Shown one piece after another: positions 51,301-63,218 of a stretch of DNA of 64,000 nucleotides. The notes beneath the pieces were generated by a model that saw only the letters and a list, made by a program, of their open reading frames with translations, was not told the origin of the DNA and made no database searches. Source of the stretch: Sarcocystis neurona (taxonomy: Eukaryota; Apicomplexa; Conoidasida; Eucoccidiorida; Sarcocystidae); NCBI GenBank assembly GCA_000727475.1, contig KL647323.1, positions 324,659-388,658 of the forward strand, written 5' to 3'. Both the position numbers and the translations under genes were made by a program. Positions within the stretch are counted from its first letter, which is position 1, and every line of letters begins with the position of its first letter.

Positions 51301-53658
51301 TCTTCGGATGGTACGGCCGGGAAAAGGGATTTCACAGCCGCATCAGGAGGCATTGTGAAAAAGGCGTCGTCAGCTGTTCGGGTGAAAAAGGCGCTTTCAA
51401 CCGTTAAGGAAATAAGCTCACCTGTTCTGTGACCCCAGACCTACAGGAAAATGCCGTGGTTGACAAGCACGAACAATTTGCTAAGGAAGGCTGTGCTTCG
51501 AGGCAGACAACGCCTTACAGTGCGCCTAATCGACGTATGAGCAGCAGGAGACGGATATAGAGAATTGCTTCCAAGGAGCTTTTAGAGGAGCGTCTTTAAG
51601 AGACTGAGTCGACTGTTTTCGCCTGAGAGGCCGAGGGGACAGTGGCAACTAGAGGCACACGAAGACTGGCATTGTAGATAATAGTCGAGAAATGAATGGC
51701 TTTCAATGTGCAGCAGCAACAGTTGACGTCAGGCTGTGCAGGTAATCTCTGCAGGAAAAATGTTAAGGTATTTCGCGCAAGAGTGCGTCTTACTTCAGAC
51801 CTTGCCGAGTTCGTGGATAAAAGAAACACAAAATGGTATTCGCCAGGCTCATGCAGGCGGCACCGAGAAGTTTAGATTGGGTGTAAAATGTGTTCTTAAT
51901 CAAGAAGCAGCAATTGGGGACTACGCGTATGCGCTGTTGACACGAAGTGCCACTGCCAAGGAAGCGGCAGGGTTTGGGGATCGGGTACGTAGGCTGCTCA
52001 GAGGGAAAATTCGGTCTTGCTCCTACAGCGTCTCTCCGTTACGTCGAGAGAAGAAGACCTAGAATAAGTCCTCAGAGTGTTGCACTGCTACTGGATTTAC
52101 GAGGAAGAGATCTGTGCAGTCGCACGTTTGTCGTCGGGGTGAGTGATGTGGGAAAAAAAAGCAGAAGGGTTGGGGGAAGTGTCCGAACAAGATGTACGGT
52201 ACACCATTCCGCCTTGAACAGGACATATTCTGATCTGCGTGAAGCCTAAGACAGCGAGGTAAAACCACCAGTTGCGTTTCTTCGTTGCAGAGGAGCAGGG
52301 GCGTACGATGCAGAAGGATACCTTACGCTTTAAGGAGGTAGCTGGGCATTTACGAAGGTGCGAATTTTAGGCGTTAAGAATGTATTCAAGACTCTTGGGG
52401 ACTCCTGACTTACAAGAGTGTAGAAACTACGAGCGCAAGACACCAGTTTTAGTTATATGTTACATTGATGTGGTCAGCTTCTGGCATAGAAAACGTATCC
52501 GCCGCTGTTTGCTGTATAGGGGATTAGAAGCGTTTCTGGAAAGCTGAACGAGAGTGCAGCGCAGGCGACGCGGAACCGCTGTTCCGCGGTGGAACTTGGC
52601 AAGTGCGACCAAGAGAGGATGCCAAGTTCGCTTGTGAACATCTCTCGCGGGCCAACGCTTTAAAAACAGATGGGGGAACGCGACTAAAGCCCAAGAAGTG
52701 ACGCGCACAACCGGAGAGCATATAAAGCAGCGCGCGTGAACACAACAACTTCTTTAGGTGCCTGTCTTGCGGATATCGGTGCAAACGGAACACATGAGTA
52801 TAGAAAAGACAGCCTTATGCGCTACTAAGTTGGACACGTGCGTCGAGCTAAGATGGCAAGCAGGAAAGCCGCAGAGCACTTCTAGGAGAGATAAGCACCC
52901 GCCAAGCTCGTAGGAGAGAAAAGTACTGTTCAACCTTGGCTGTCTGATGTCGAAAAGTGGGAGCACAGTCAGCCTGTAGTCAAGCGCCGGTGAATGGTAG
53001 GTGCGGAGACTACTGCAGACATTTGTCGAGTTTTTGGCAAGCGCTTCAAACACTGAGCAAACATGCTTGCGCTGAATCCTGAAGGAGAAAAACTGTAGTT
53101 TGCTAAACTCTTGGACGTCGTGGAGTGACTGCATTAACAATGGGTCTGTAAAGCACGATACTCCTGCAAGCGAGAGCAACTCGGTCAGTCTCCCTTGCTG
53201 GCTTGACAAACGCTAGTATGAAGCGAGCCTCCAATGTAAATATGAAGCAACACCTGAAGAGATGCTGCTCAAAGATTACGTCTTCACAAAGTTGTTGTCC
53301 TTGTGTCTGTGTATCCCCAATTATCCATCAGGTTGGCGGTAAGGACGCGAAATCGAGCGGCCACGACTTAGAGTGCCATAGTTAAAAGTCTAGGGAAAAT
53401 CCTGATGTCACTGAAAGACGAGTGAAACTTCGCGTCTATTGTCTCGTGAGTGCTGCGCTTCATGGAAAATCGGTTACAATTCGCGAATGCTTAGCATTGA
53501 TTCGAGAAGAACGACGCGATGATATTGTCTTCGAAGCGGCTGTCTCATTCAGGTCGTGTCTCCGAAGTGTTTGTCTCGTCCAGACTGTGGTCCCGCAAGG
53601 TAGCGTCAATGGAGTATATTATGGTGAAGAGAACAATCTGATTGTCTTCAAGTGGTAG
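48354..53658 (+). pseudogene. Decaying 3' continuation of the coiled-coil gene
   Basis: After the TAA at 48351 the same frame is open for 149 codons, meets a TGA at 48801, and is open again for 272 codons to 49622. Thus 1,147 codons from 46182 hold only two interior stops. The composition stays Ala/Ser/Lys/Glu-rich and protein-like throughout, for example KKGADTGVETAAQSRPNNG and KKVPLTAEEQKRGSVVEFQ. Beyond 49622, coding-like pieces continue in changing frames: 49747-49916 (NEDAHMHDDGTKADSDRG), about 50424-50633, about 50652-50881, 51120-51430 with an internal TAG, then pieces to 53658. The breaks become denser toward the 3' end. Individually the later pieces are within chance length; the first two are not. 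Unrecognised introns could remove some stops. A 183-codon minus-strand frame at 50531-51082 is a rival reading for part of it. Confidence 0.5.
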
Positions 53659-56600
53659 ACCCTGGGCAGCAATTTCACTCACTACCACGCAGCTGCGTTG
53701 GCCTGACGTGATCAGTATTCCTATGATAGGGTTTTATGTCATATTAGGAGTGTTAACAGCGTGCTGACGGCACTCTGAGCGATTCCTTCCCCCCACGTTG
53801 TTCTGACACAGCAGACTACTAAAGAGATGGCTGGACATGCCGAGTACGCCTTGCCATGATGAACGCTATTCCTAAGGTGTACCCGTATACAAGTGCAGAA
53901 AAAGTCTGGGGTACTTGCCCATAAGTTGTTGTCCAGAGGCGATCACTCTTTTAATTGCCTAACGCTTGAGCCCCCTTCTAAATGGAATTGAAATGCTAAC
54001 AGACATACATGAACCCGCGAAATTGAGGGCCCGAGTCCGTTTGTGTCCATTAGTAGCTACACCTGAGCGTACGTACTGGTAGCGAAGCTCCCCTATTCCT
54101 CTCCGGGGAAACAAATTATTTGAGTCGACAATGGCACCGCGCTCTCACTGTGATACGAGATTCAAGCGTAGCGGACCAGGTTATTAGGACGCAAATTTGT
54201 TGTGTATGTTGTGTTTCTGCCTTACAGTGTATCCTGCTGTGCCACGGCGGAAATCAGCCCTGTGCGTCGCCACCAAATGTATTTTTCTGCCTTGCCGGCT
54301 GCTGTTTTCAAGATGGGGGGGCAACCCCCGGTTCAGGCCATGAGTGGGAGTCATACCCGAACTCTGCACGGTTTACACGCGATCTCTCATCAAGCGCCAC
54401 ACCAAACGGACGAGGTAGATTTGGAAGCTCATAGCTGCTCAGTGCTGGCGTGTATACGCAGATGCATTCACTGTTCAACTGCTGAACACGGTTTGTTATC
54501 ACAGAGTCCGCTGTCCGTAGCTTCTCCGAAACACCGTAGAAGCCGCCAGTCCGAGTTCCAGGATTCCCCACATACGCATGAGGTGCTTGTACTTTTTGCA
54601 AGTTCTGGCTTACGCAAGGATATGACGGATGAATGCGTGTAGACGCATATCTTGGTAAAAGAGCAACCTTCCCCTTCTATTCATATGGAAAAAATGGTGT
54701 GAGGCCTGTCGTGCACACGAGCCACTTGCAGTGGCACAAACTGTCCTACAAGGTCACGACAGCTGAGCGAGTCCTGTTCAACTTTACTACGAAGCCGTAT
54801 TCGCTGCATTTCACTCCACGTATACAATATGTGGGAGCCGTGTTGTTTTCCCTGCTGCCGTTGGCTTCTTGCACCGCTACGGTTAGTGCGCACAGCACGT
54901 ACGACAGAGCTTCAGCCAGGCTGTTGCTGTTTTACTGATTGTGTTGATGAGTGTCAATTCGGTAACCGCGATGAAATGATCGTACGTTTTTAGGCATGGT
55001 CGCATCATAATGCAGGGTTGACGAACTACAAGAAAGGGTCGACCTCTTCGATGGAATGCTGCAAAATCAAAGAACAGTCTTTTCCACGTCTGTGATTGTA
55101 CTGATAGGACGGCTTCTTCTTATTGTGTTTAAAGAATACAAAAGGTTGGAATGGAGCAATAAGCACCTCGAGCTTCAGTTCTTTTACCGCACTGCGTACA
55201 CTTAGATTTCACGAGGCGGTCGCAGGAACGCGCAGGGTCCCACAAGAAAGAGAAAATCGTAAGAACTGTGCTACGCATAAATATATATACATACGTATGT
55301 GTTCCGATCGATCTGGATGTGCAGTGAAATATGTGCCGCGGTGTGTCTGCAGTGTCCCTCCTTACGCTCATTCCTCACCACTCTGGATACTATGATGATT
55401 ACCTGTGTGGTGTTTACGTCAAACCTCCTTGGCTGTCATCCTGCTACTGCAGGTGTACGGGTTAAGAAAGCGGAGTCGACTGTGCGGCCTCAGTGAAGTG
55501 CCTCTTGCTCATTCGTATGTACAGACTGAATCTAGAACGAAAGCGCAGTGAGCTTCCCTAAAGTCTCACTTCTTGAAAAATATCGCCGTTGCTCCCCGAA
55601 CACGTCTATGTGACTGTGCAAAGAACTGGCGCGCGCCATTACGGCGGCGTGCACGTGTCTGCAAAACCTCAGTCTCTACGCGTATATCACCATCGGCATA
55701 TATGTAGATACCTACGTAGACGCTTGCGTGGAGTTTTCGCAGTAGTTGCTGTGCGTATATGTGTATATGCGTAGATACACATATATATATATATGTATCT
55801 ACCTGTAATTGTCGAGACGCGCGCATGTCGAGGACCCATGCCATGCACTTTGTCCTGTGCAACTTCCTCGACGAGTGAGTAGGCAATATGAAGATCCACT
55901 TCTGTGGCGTCTGTTGCGGTAGTGAACTTATCAGGGCAGACATGTGGATCTGTCACTGACCGGCTCTCATTCTCAAGTCGTTTCTCTGTACGATATGACC
56001 GCAGGCTGCGCACAAACACAGTGCTGGGCATAACCCGTAAGACACACGTACAACTATGCGTGCCGGGCAGTGAAATGCCCCGAATAACTCCCGAGGCACC
56101 GTACGACCTCGTGCGTTCAGGTGGCAAGGATGGACGACGTTGTTACTGACGCATCCATGAGATTACAGGTATATGCATACGTAGCTGTACACGTGTGTCG
56201 AGGGGTGTGCACAGCAACGTACTCGTGTGCAACCTCCGCTTCACTTTCGCTGGCGGACATCTGAGTGCAGCTCGAAACACATCGGGTGGTGGTGCGCGCA
56301 GGGAGGTCGGTACTTCAGGGTGCGGCTAGTTTGTGCCTCGACTTCAGAATAGCCTCTGATTCCTCCTGGGGCTGGTTTTAAAGTGACAATAGAATATTTC
56401 TTGCTTGCGGGTATATCCACATTGATAAACATAAAAGGCAGTCAAGCGTACAGCAAATCGAAATGTGGATCGCACCTGTGCAACTGGTAGGACCTTCCGT
56501 GTGCAGTATATGTGCGGGGGCAAGGCTAAATAGAAAGCCCTTAATTTCGCCACACACGATCGCAGCAAGCTTCCACCCATTGTACAGTTCCCTGTTCATC

Positions 56601-56831
56601 TTCACTGGCATTCGAACATGTGCGTGTACACTCAGACTCATGCCGTGCCCCGTTGTTGAAATGCATTTCTTCACATTCGAAAATACAAATACTTCTGCTT
56701 TGTACCCCGTTACCTCTATACACAAAAGGAGGTTCCAACGAAGTTAGTAACGCGGAAGGGGTGAGAGATACCTGGACGATGAATTTCTAGTTCTCACGTA
56801 GTTCACGATATCTCGTGCATTTCATGATCTT
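53659..56831. other. Intergenic stretch and 3' flank of phosphoglycerate kinase
   Basis: No gene is supported. Its right end should contain the 3' untranslated region of the minus-strand kinase gene. Short frames are open on both strands (54202-54642 plus, 55687-56127 minus) and have mixed, non-repetitive composition but no recognisable motif. A short TATATA/CACATA microsatellite lies near 55757-55800. Confidence 0.45.
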
Positions 56832-59800
56832 TCACTTATTCGACAACGCGGCTACCCCGGGCAGCGTTTTGCCCTCGAGCAGCTCAAGAGAGGCACCGCC
56901 ACCCGTCGACACGTGGCTGACCTGAGCGGCGTAGCCCGCCTTTTCTACCAGCGCTGCCGTGTCCCCACCTCCTACGATGGTGATGCAGCCGCTTTTCGTC
57001 GCAGCAGCAATGGCCTTGCAGAACTCAAGACTGCCCTTGGCAAAATTTGACATTTCGAAGACCCCCGGGGGTCCATTCCACACAATAGTCTTTGCCTGGG
57101 CAATCATCTGAATAACGGCAAGCCAGCACACCAGACAAGTAGTACCCTTTTCCGAACGCGATACTACAGTTAGGAGAACGAGGGGCACGCCTACGTCTAA
57201 CTTGATGCATCTGCCCTCTAAATGTCTGTAAGTCTGCCTATCTCTCTACCTTTCTCGCTACGTCAGTGTGCTTACTAGCGGCGGAGCGGACTTCGGCTGC
57301 AGTGTGTGAAAATTTCCTCCAACTGCGCATCTATTGCGGGGCAATATCGTTTCACACTCACGAATGCACGTGTGCCAGCCATCCGCCGGTGAAGACACGT
57401 GACACCGTAAGCAGCGACGGCGCTCAAGGGAGCTGGAATCGAGACAGAACGCAGCTGCGCGATGATTCTATCGAGGTATTTCGAATTTGCGCCGTGTCAC
57501 GAACGTGAAGGTGGACTTATACGGAAGAGTCCTCCAACGCCACCTGAGTTTAAAAAGCTCGTACTGTCGACGCAGAGAGTATCTATTCTTGTGTGCAGTG
57601 CGTGCTTCCCCGGTGAAACTGCTCCTCTGTGGAGCGCACACAGCACACCTCCCCCTTGCCTCTATTCACCTGCGTACGCTACAGTACTTTACACAGCCCC
57701 GCGAAGAGGTGGGTGCACGTTGAATGACCTAAACACAAGGAGAGGCAGATGCACTAGGGTGGGTCTGCAGGTGCGCCGCACGTGATACACATCTGCCAGA
57801 CCAAACTATTAAGAGATGCGGCGAAAAGATACGAACCCTCACACACAGACACAGAGTCAGCTGCTTATGTGTAAGTATGCGTCGCAGAGGGCCTCTGCTA
57901 TTATTTCCAGCCCCACGTATGCTTCTGTGGCGTGCCGTGTCTCCCGCGCACACAAACACACACACGCGCACACAGAGGCAAACACTCGGACTGACCCCTG
58001 CACGTCTCGTATACGCACATGCTAACGGCGATAGCATCATAGCACTCGGAGCACCTATAACGATATTTACATCATATACGAGGAAAAAAAAACCAAGCGT
58101 ACACACACACACAGATACATACCCACACACAACTATAGAAGTGGTGTGCGACTTACGGCTTCGGCGGCCTGAATAGTTTTGGGTCCTATGTCGACGCCCA
58201 TCCAGCCATCGGGGATGCCTTTGGACTCTTCGCATATTTGTGTTTTCGCATCGTTTTCGAATTTGTCGGCGCACACAAAGTCAGAGGGCAGGAGAATTTG
58301 GACATTTTTGCTCTTGGCTCTCTGCATGATATCGGAGACAATTTTGGCGCCCTCCTCGTCGTACAGACTTTTCCCAATGGGCATGTTGTTCAACACCTTC
58401 TTGAACGTGAACGCCATGCCGCCCGCGACAATCATCATCTGCACCCTGTCCAGCATATTTTCGATCAGCTGAATCTTGTCCTTTACCTTGGCGCCGCCCA
58501 AAATGGCCAGAAACGGCTTCGCAGGACATTCTAGCGCTTTGCTGAAATAGTCCAGTTCCTTCTTCATTAACAGTCCTGCCGCTCTAATAGGCAGATTCAC
58601 GCCCACCATAGACGCATTCGGACGGTGCGCAGTGCCAAAGGCATCGTTAATGAACACGTCTCCCAGCCTGCAGCAGCAACGAAGTGCAGCCCATCGCGAA
58701 GAAAGAAGAAACAGCTGTTCCTTCGAAAACTCAGTTTAACGCAGTTCGGCAAGTGTCTCAGTTACGCAGTGCTCTCAAAGTGGAAAAGCATCTGTGTGAC
58801 TTCGCAGGAGGACACAGGTGGCACAGAGTGAAGGGGTACGTGGCACGCAATATCCTCCTGCTGCAGGTTTCGCGTGTTTCCGGTTACTGCTTCCCTCTCT
58901 ACATAGACCTTTCTCTTCCTCGGAAAGCAGATCTCTTCTGTGGAGCGCAGGTGGATTTCTATTCCGCGCGCTCCCTGTGTCTCGCTGCTGGCAACACACC
59001 GCCGGCCCCGACCTATCAGAAGACGTCTCATGCTGGTATCTTGGAGAGACAAGAGGCGTGTCTTCTATTTTCATTTTTCGCTGCTTTACTGACACGCACA
59101 CGAGCAAGTAGAAGGAAAAAACTCCTTCTCTGCGAGACTTTTCATGCAACCAGTCGCCAGCGTACCCAGCAGAACACTGGCACACGTGCTTGCTGAAATT
59201 CTTGGCGGACGAAACGGTAGGAGGGAAGCTTAAGCGATGCAGACAAACGAAATGGAGACCAAACACAGGGTACAGACACTTGCCGGCCAGTGCACAGCCG
59301 GATGCGATCTGTCCGCGTCCTAAAGCCAGCGCTGCAGAGCCAGCACTGCCGAGCCCGTTTCAGCCTGTTGCGGCACATGTGTGGGGAATTTTCAGCGGCA
59401 AGTCGCTCCCGTTTTCCACGTTGACTTTTCCTTCTAGAGCGCACCACCTGTCCTGCATGGACCCTGCCTACCACTCCACTTTTTTTTCAGAGTCGTCCTG
59501 CCAGCACACAGCAAATTCCCTCTGCCGCAGACGGGATTTCCTCCGCCTTCCTTAAGACACAGAAAGGACGCGAAAAAATCGCAGGCTACACCTCGCTACG
59601 TACGCAGGGCATAACTCATGCTTCTGCTGCAGAGCCGGCCTGTCTTCTGCGGTGTCGTATATGCACAGATAGAAGCAGAGAAAACAGAGAGAGGGGGAGA
59701 GAAAGCACGCACGTGAGCCTGATGTGCGTGTCAGCTGCGTAATCCACAGAGGTGCGTGGACGGCAAGCATGCAGAATTCCACACGTCGCGAGAACAGATA

Positions 59801-62800
59801 TCTTTGTGACAGCGGCACCATCAGCGCCATTCACAAAAGATATGCAGCAGGCCGGGTGTTTCCTCACTGAGTGAGTTGCTGCCTGAATTTCTCAACAGCT
59901 GCAGGGTCCGCCTTGACTTTGTTGCCTTTGTCGTCTTCGCCCTTCCCCTCCTCTTCCAGATGGAAACGCACATTTTCCATCAAAAGGATTTCTCCGTCCT
60001 TCGCCTGCTTGACGGCCTCCTCAGCCTTGGGCCCGACGCAGTCTTCCACAAAGACGACTTTCGCCTTCGGCAGAAGCTCCTGCAAAGTCTTGGCCACAGG
60101 TCTCAAACTCATCTTAGGCTGCACACGTCCGTCTGGCCGCCCCGCGTGAGACAGCAGCACGATGCATCGGGGCTTCTTCGATAAAGCGTAGTCCAAAGTC
60201 GGAATGGTCGCTTTGATGCGCGTCGCATCCGCCACCGACCCGTCCTTCAGCGGGACGTTGAAATCCACACGCATCAGCACCGACTTCCCCGTCAGCTGCA
60301 GCGAGCACAGCATACAAACACACACACACACACACATACACACACAAACACATGAGTTCCGGCGTGTACATATATATACACACGTATGCGCGTGTTCATA
60401 GACGCGGATGTTAGACCGTTCTCGTGTATGTGTGGAAGTGTAAAGACGACCCGCGTAGGGGATGCAGGGTCCCAGCTTCTAGCCCTACATCCCAGCTGCA
60501 AGCATTATACGAGAGACAGCAACAGCAGCAGACCAACGGAGGATGACGAGACTGCAGGAGCAAAGAAAAAAGAAACCGCGCCGCGGGAGGGAGAGGAAGG
60601 TACACCACTGACGCATACCCTAAAGGGAGGACACCGGATGGCCGCTCGCACTAAGATAACCGGAAGCGGCAAGCAGAGCGGGCATAAAGCCGAGCCTGGG
60701 GATTGCAGCGCGCGTAGTGCCAAGGGCGTGCCGCACGAAGTTGGACAACTGCAACGGCGCAGCCTGCATCACCTCCGAAACAGCAGCAAATCGTGTAGTG
60801 ATAGCAGCAGCAGAAGTGCGGATCCCGCACCGGCAGGAAAGTCTTCTAGTGGCACACAGCAGCACCCTCGCGACGACAGAGGAACAGACTACGGCGAAGT
60901 TAAGCAGCTCTGGACAAGCACTGCACGCTTCTTTTGTCCACGCTTGCAACACACATTGCACACGTAGTGAAGTGTGCAAACACACCTCTCCACATGCACG
61001 TAATATATATGCGAATGTTTGCAGCTAGTGATGCCAGAGGTGTCTCCCATACGTGACACGCAGGTGTAGGTGAACCCTTGCGCCAACTGTAACAGGTGGC
61101 AGGCGTGTGCTTTTTTCACCCTAGGCGTGACGCTCGTGCAACGAGAAACTTAGATGAAAAATTCAGAGCATTCGTCGGCGCGGCGTGTCGAAGACCACTG
61201 GTGTCGGCTGCTCCTCACGTGCGGCTTTGGTGCCACAACAAAGAGCAGCAGTTGGCACACGCACGTCTATAACTCGCATAGTAGACTTTGTGTAGCGGAA
61301 GATGCCTGCGTCGAGCCGAAAGCCATCATGTGAATAAGTCAGTCTATTTTGCAGTTGCTCCCACATTTACAGAGGGATGTCACTGTCCTGAGTCCAGATG
61401 GGGTTGTAAGACAATATACGATTTCTACACTGGCATTTCTCCTCGTCGCGTAATGTGGGTGTCGCTCGCGCAATTGTTTTAATCATTTAACAAAAGAGCC
61501 GCAAACTTGATTTTCTCTATCCGTGACTGCCCCAATTGTTTGACACAGAGTCGAGACCGCTTGAGTGCGCATACCGTACATCAAGCACAGCTTGTAGAAC
61601 ACTAGTGTATTACCACAGCAGTAGGTAACGTAGACAGACTGCAAATTTTCCCTGGCAACGCGAAAAGTGGGAATGCTTCTAAGGCTGAGCAGCACTGCGC
61701 GAGATGGGAAAACGACTGCACAACACGAGTGGACGGAGTTGCTTATGTTTGCGCCGCACGAGGAGACTTATGGAAGCAAGCGGCAGAAGATGACGGGTCG
61801 AATGAATGCACACGTGACGGCGGCTGCGTCTCTCCGTGTGCCCACAGACATTTTTTTGAGTACTTTATAATTTATTTGTGTTAGGCCGAGAAGGTTCCCC
61901 TTGATGTGCGGAAGCTGGCGTTCAGTAAAAACATTTTCATCGATATTTTCGCTCTTTTGAGTAGCAACCGAAAGGCCGCGGATATGTGCCAGAACGCGTT
62001 TTGCGACATACAATAATGTATGTCGGACTACTACGGACTACTACGGTGAAATCCTGGCCTAGCCAGGACAAAATTTCTACAACTATGACGAAGCAGCAGG
62101 AGCACCGCAGCGTAGCCCCCCGACGTCGGGGAGCAACGGCGTAACAATCACCCCGCGACTATTTTGAGAAAGTTTTGCTCTCTGTCGGTAACGGCAAACA
62201 GATGCACATACGTATGGCAGGGAGGACAGGGAGCAGGAGCACCAGTAACAGAAAGCGACACGGGACCAACGAAAGCTCAAGAGGGCAACACCGGGGAGGA
62301 GGATTCGTTTCGAACTCATGGTAATCTGCATGTTCTGTGTAGTATCCATCAGTCAACACAGTGCACTTTGTACGTAAATCAACACGAGGTGCCCACAAGT
62401 GTACACACGTAAATGTGAAAATTGTAAGATACGCGAATACGTGCAAACACGTGTATACGCATGTACACATGCACATATATAACGATAGAAATATACCACT
62501 ACGCGAGGTATGCAGGCGTATACATACGTGTGAAACCGTAAATACGCGTATGTGGGTAAAATTACCCAAGTGGACTCAAGCCAGTGGTGTATTCGGTTCA
62601 GGGGTTTCTTCCGTTCAAAGTGGCTCTTCGGCCCCCCGCCCCCCCCCCCCCACCGAACGGTGCAGCTGCTACTCCTCTGTGCATCCATCCATCACGATCA
62701 ATTCTTTGTGCTGGCCCTGTTGCTGCGCATACACTTTTGCGCACCTCTACGCGTACGAGCACGCGTTGTGTGGTCTAACCCATCTACACGCGGAACAGTG

Positions 62801-63218
62801 CCACGACGCAAATACGAAAGTACGAAGAGAAGCATTCATTCCACTATTTTTGATCCGTAGTCGCCGCCTTTAGGCGCGGTCAAGATCACACAGGAAACAA
62901 TACAATGCTTCCTCTGTACTCTATAAGAAGCGTGTATTCTGAGAGCTGTGCTCAAAATACGTCCACCTGTTGGACGCAGTACAGGTATGTATGGGGGGAC
63001 CGGGGTACAGTTTGGTAATGCGCTCGAGTGACAGACGAGGAAAAATGCGTTTGTGTGCGCGCCTCTGGGCTAAAAGTGGACACAATGAAACATGATACAC
63101 AGGGTCCACTGCACGTAATGAAGAATAACAAACCCTCTTAGTATATATACGTATGTACGTATACCCCGCAGCTTACCTTATCGCCGACGTCTTGGATCCC
63201 AAGCTTGCTCGCCAACAT
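56832..63218 (-). CDS. PGK: Phosphoglycerate kinase, complete, four exons
   Basis: The enzyme transfers a phosphate from 1,3-bisphosphoglycerate to ADP, making ATP and 3-phosphoglycerate in glycolysis. Exons in transcript order are 63218-63177, 60295-59868, 58667-58157 and 57107-56832, giving 418 residues, the usual family length. Donors are GTAAGC, GTGAGG and GTAAGT, and all acceptors end in CAG. Exon 1 encodes only [14 protein letters not shown]. Landmarks are VDFNVPL (24-30), SHAGRPDG (63-70), [41 protein letters not shown] (336-345), GGGDT (373-377) and [13 protein letters not shown], ending GVAALSNK. There is no presequence or leader, so it should be the cytosolic isoform. Position 65 is Ala, where Leu is common in the family (SHLGRP). 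The first intron is 2.9 kb, the others about 1.2 and 1.05 kb. The donor and the coding phase agree at every junction, so I regard the model as secure. Confidence 0.97.
57955..58136. repeat. CA-rich microsatellite in a kinase intron
   Basis: ACACACAC and CACACGCGC words occur at about 57955-57980 and again at 58100-58136. They lie in the last intron of the kinase, the second block ending about 20 bp from its donor. Confidence 0.7.
60311..60352. repeat. (CA)n microsatellite at the start of kinase exon 2
   Basis: An almost pure CA run lies just upstream (in transcript sense) of the acceptor at 60296. On the minus strand it reads GTGTGT, so the usual pyrimidine tract is replaced by alternating TG up to a short GCTGTGCTCGCTGCAG. 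Confidence 0.85.
60386..60967 (+). CDS. Possible antisense gene inside kinase intron 1
   Basis: An ATG at 60386 opens 193 codons on the strand opposite the kinase, wholly inside its 2.9-kb first intron. The later part reads [37 protein letters not shown] and [18 protein letters not shown], a basic, Ser/Lys-rich and probably disordered product. The first 30 residues come from simple sequence and may be untranslated. No family is recognised. It is longer than most chance frames at this base composition, but without homology or transcript data it stays doubtful. Confidence 0.3.
   Translation: MRVFIDADVRPFSCMCGSVKTTRVGDAGSQLLALHPSCKHYTRDSNSSRPTEDDETAGAKKKETAPREGEEGTPLTHTLKGGHRMAARTKITGSGKQSGHKAEPGDCSARSAKGVPHEVGQLQRRSLHHLRNSSKSCSDSSSRSADPAPAGKSSSGTQQHPRDDRGTDYGEVKQLWTSTARFFCPRLQHTLHT

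Noticed and set aside
54202..54642. Plus-strand frame of 146 codons (HGLHAISHQAPHQTDEVD and onward)
   Set aside because: It has no domain, no start context and no splice partner, and the length is near what chance allows in this balanced-composition DNA.
55687..56127. Minus-strand frame of 146 codons downstream of the kinase
   Set aside because: Part of it is a TATA/CACA microsatellite. The remainder is non-repetitive, but the opposite strand is equally open and no family is recognised.
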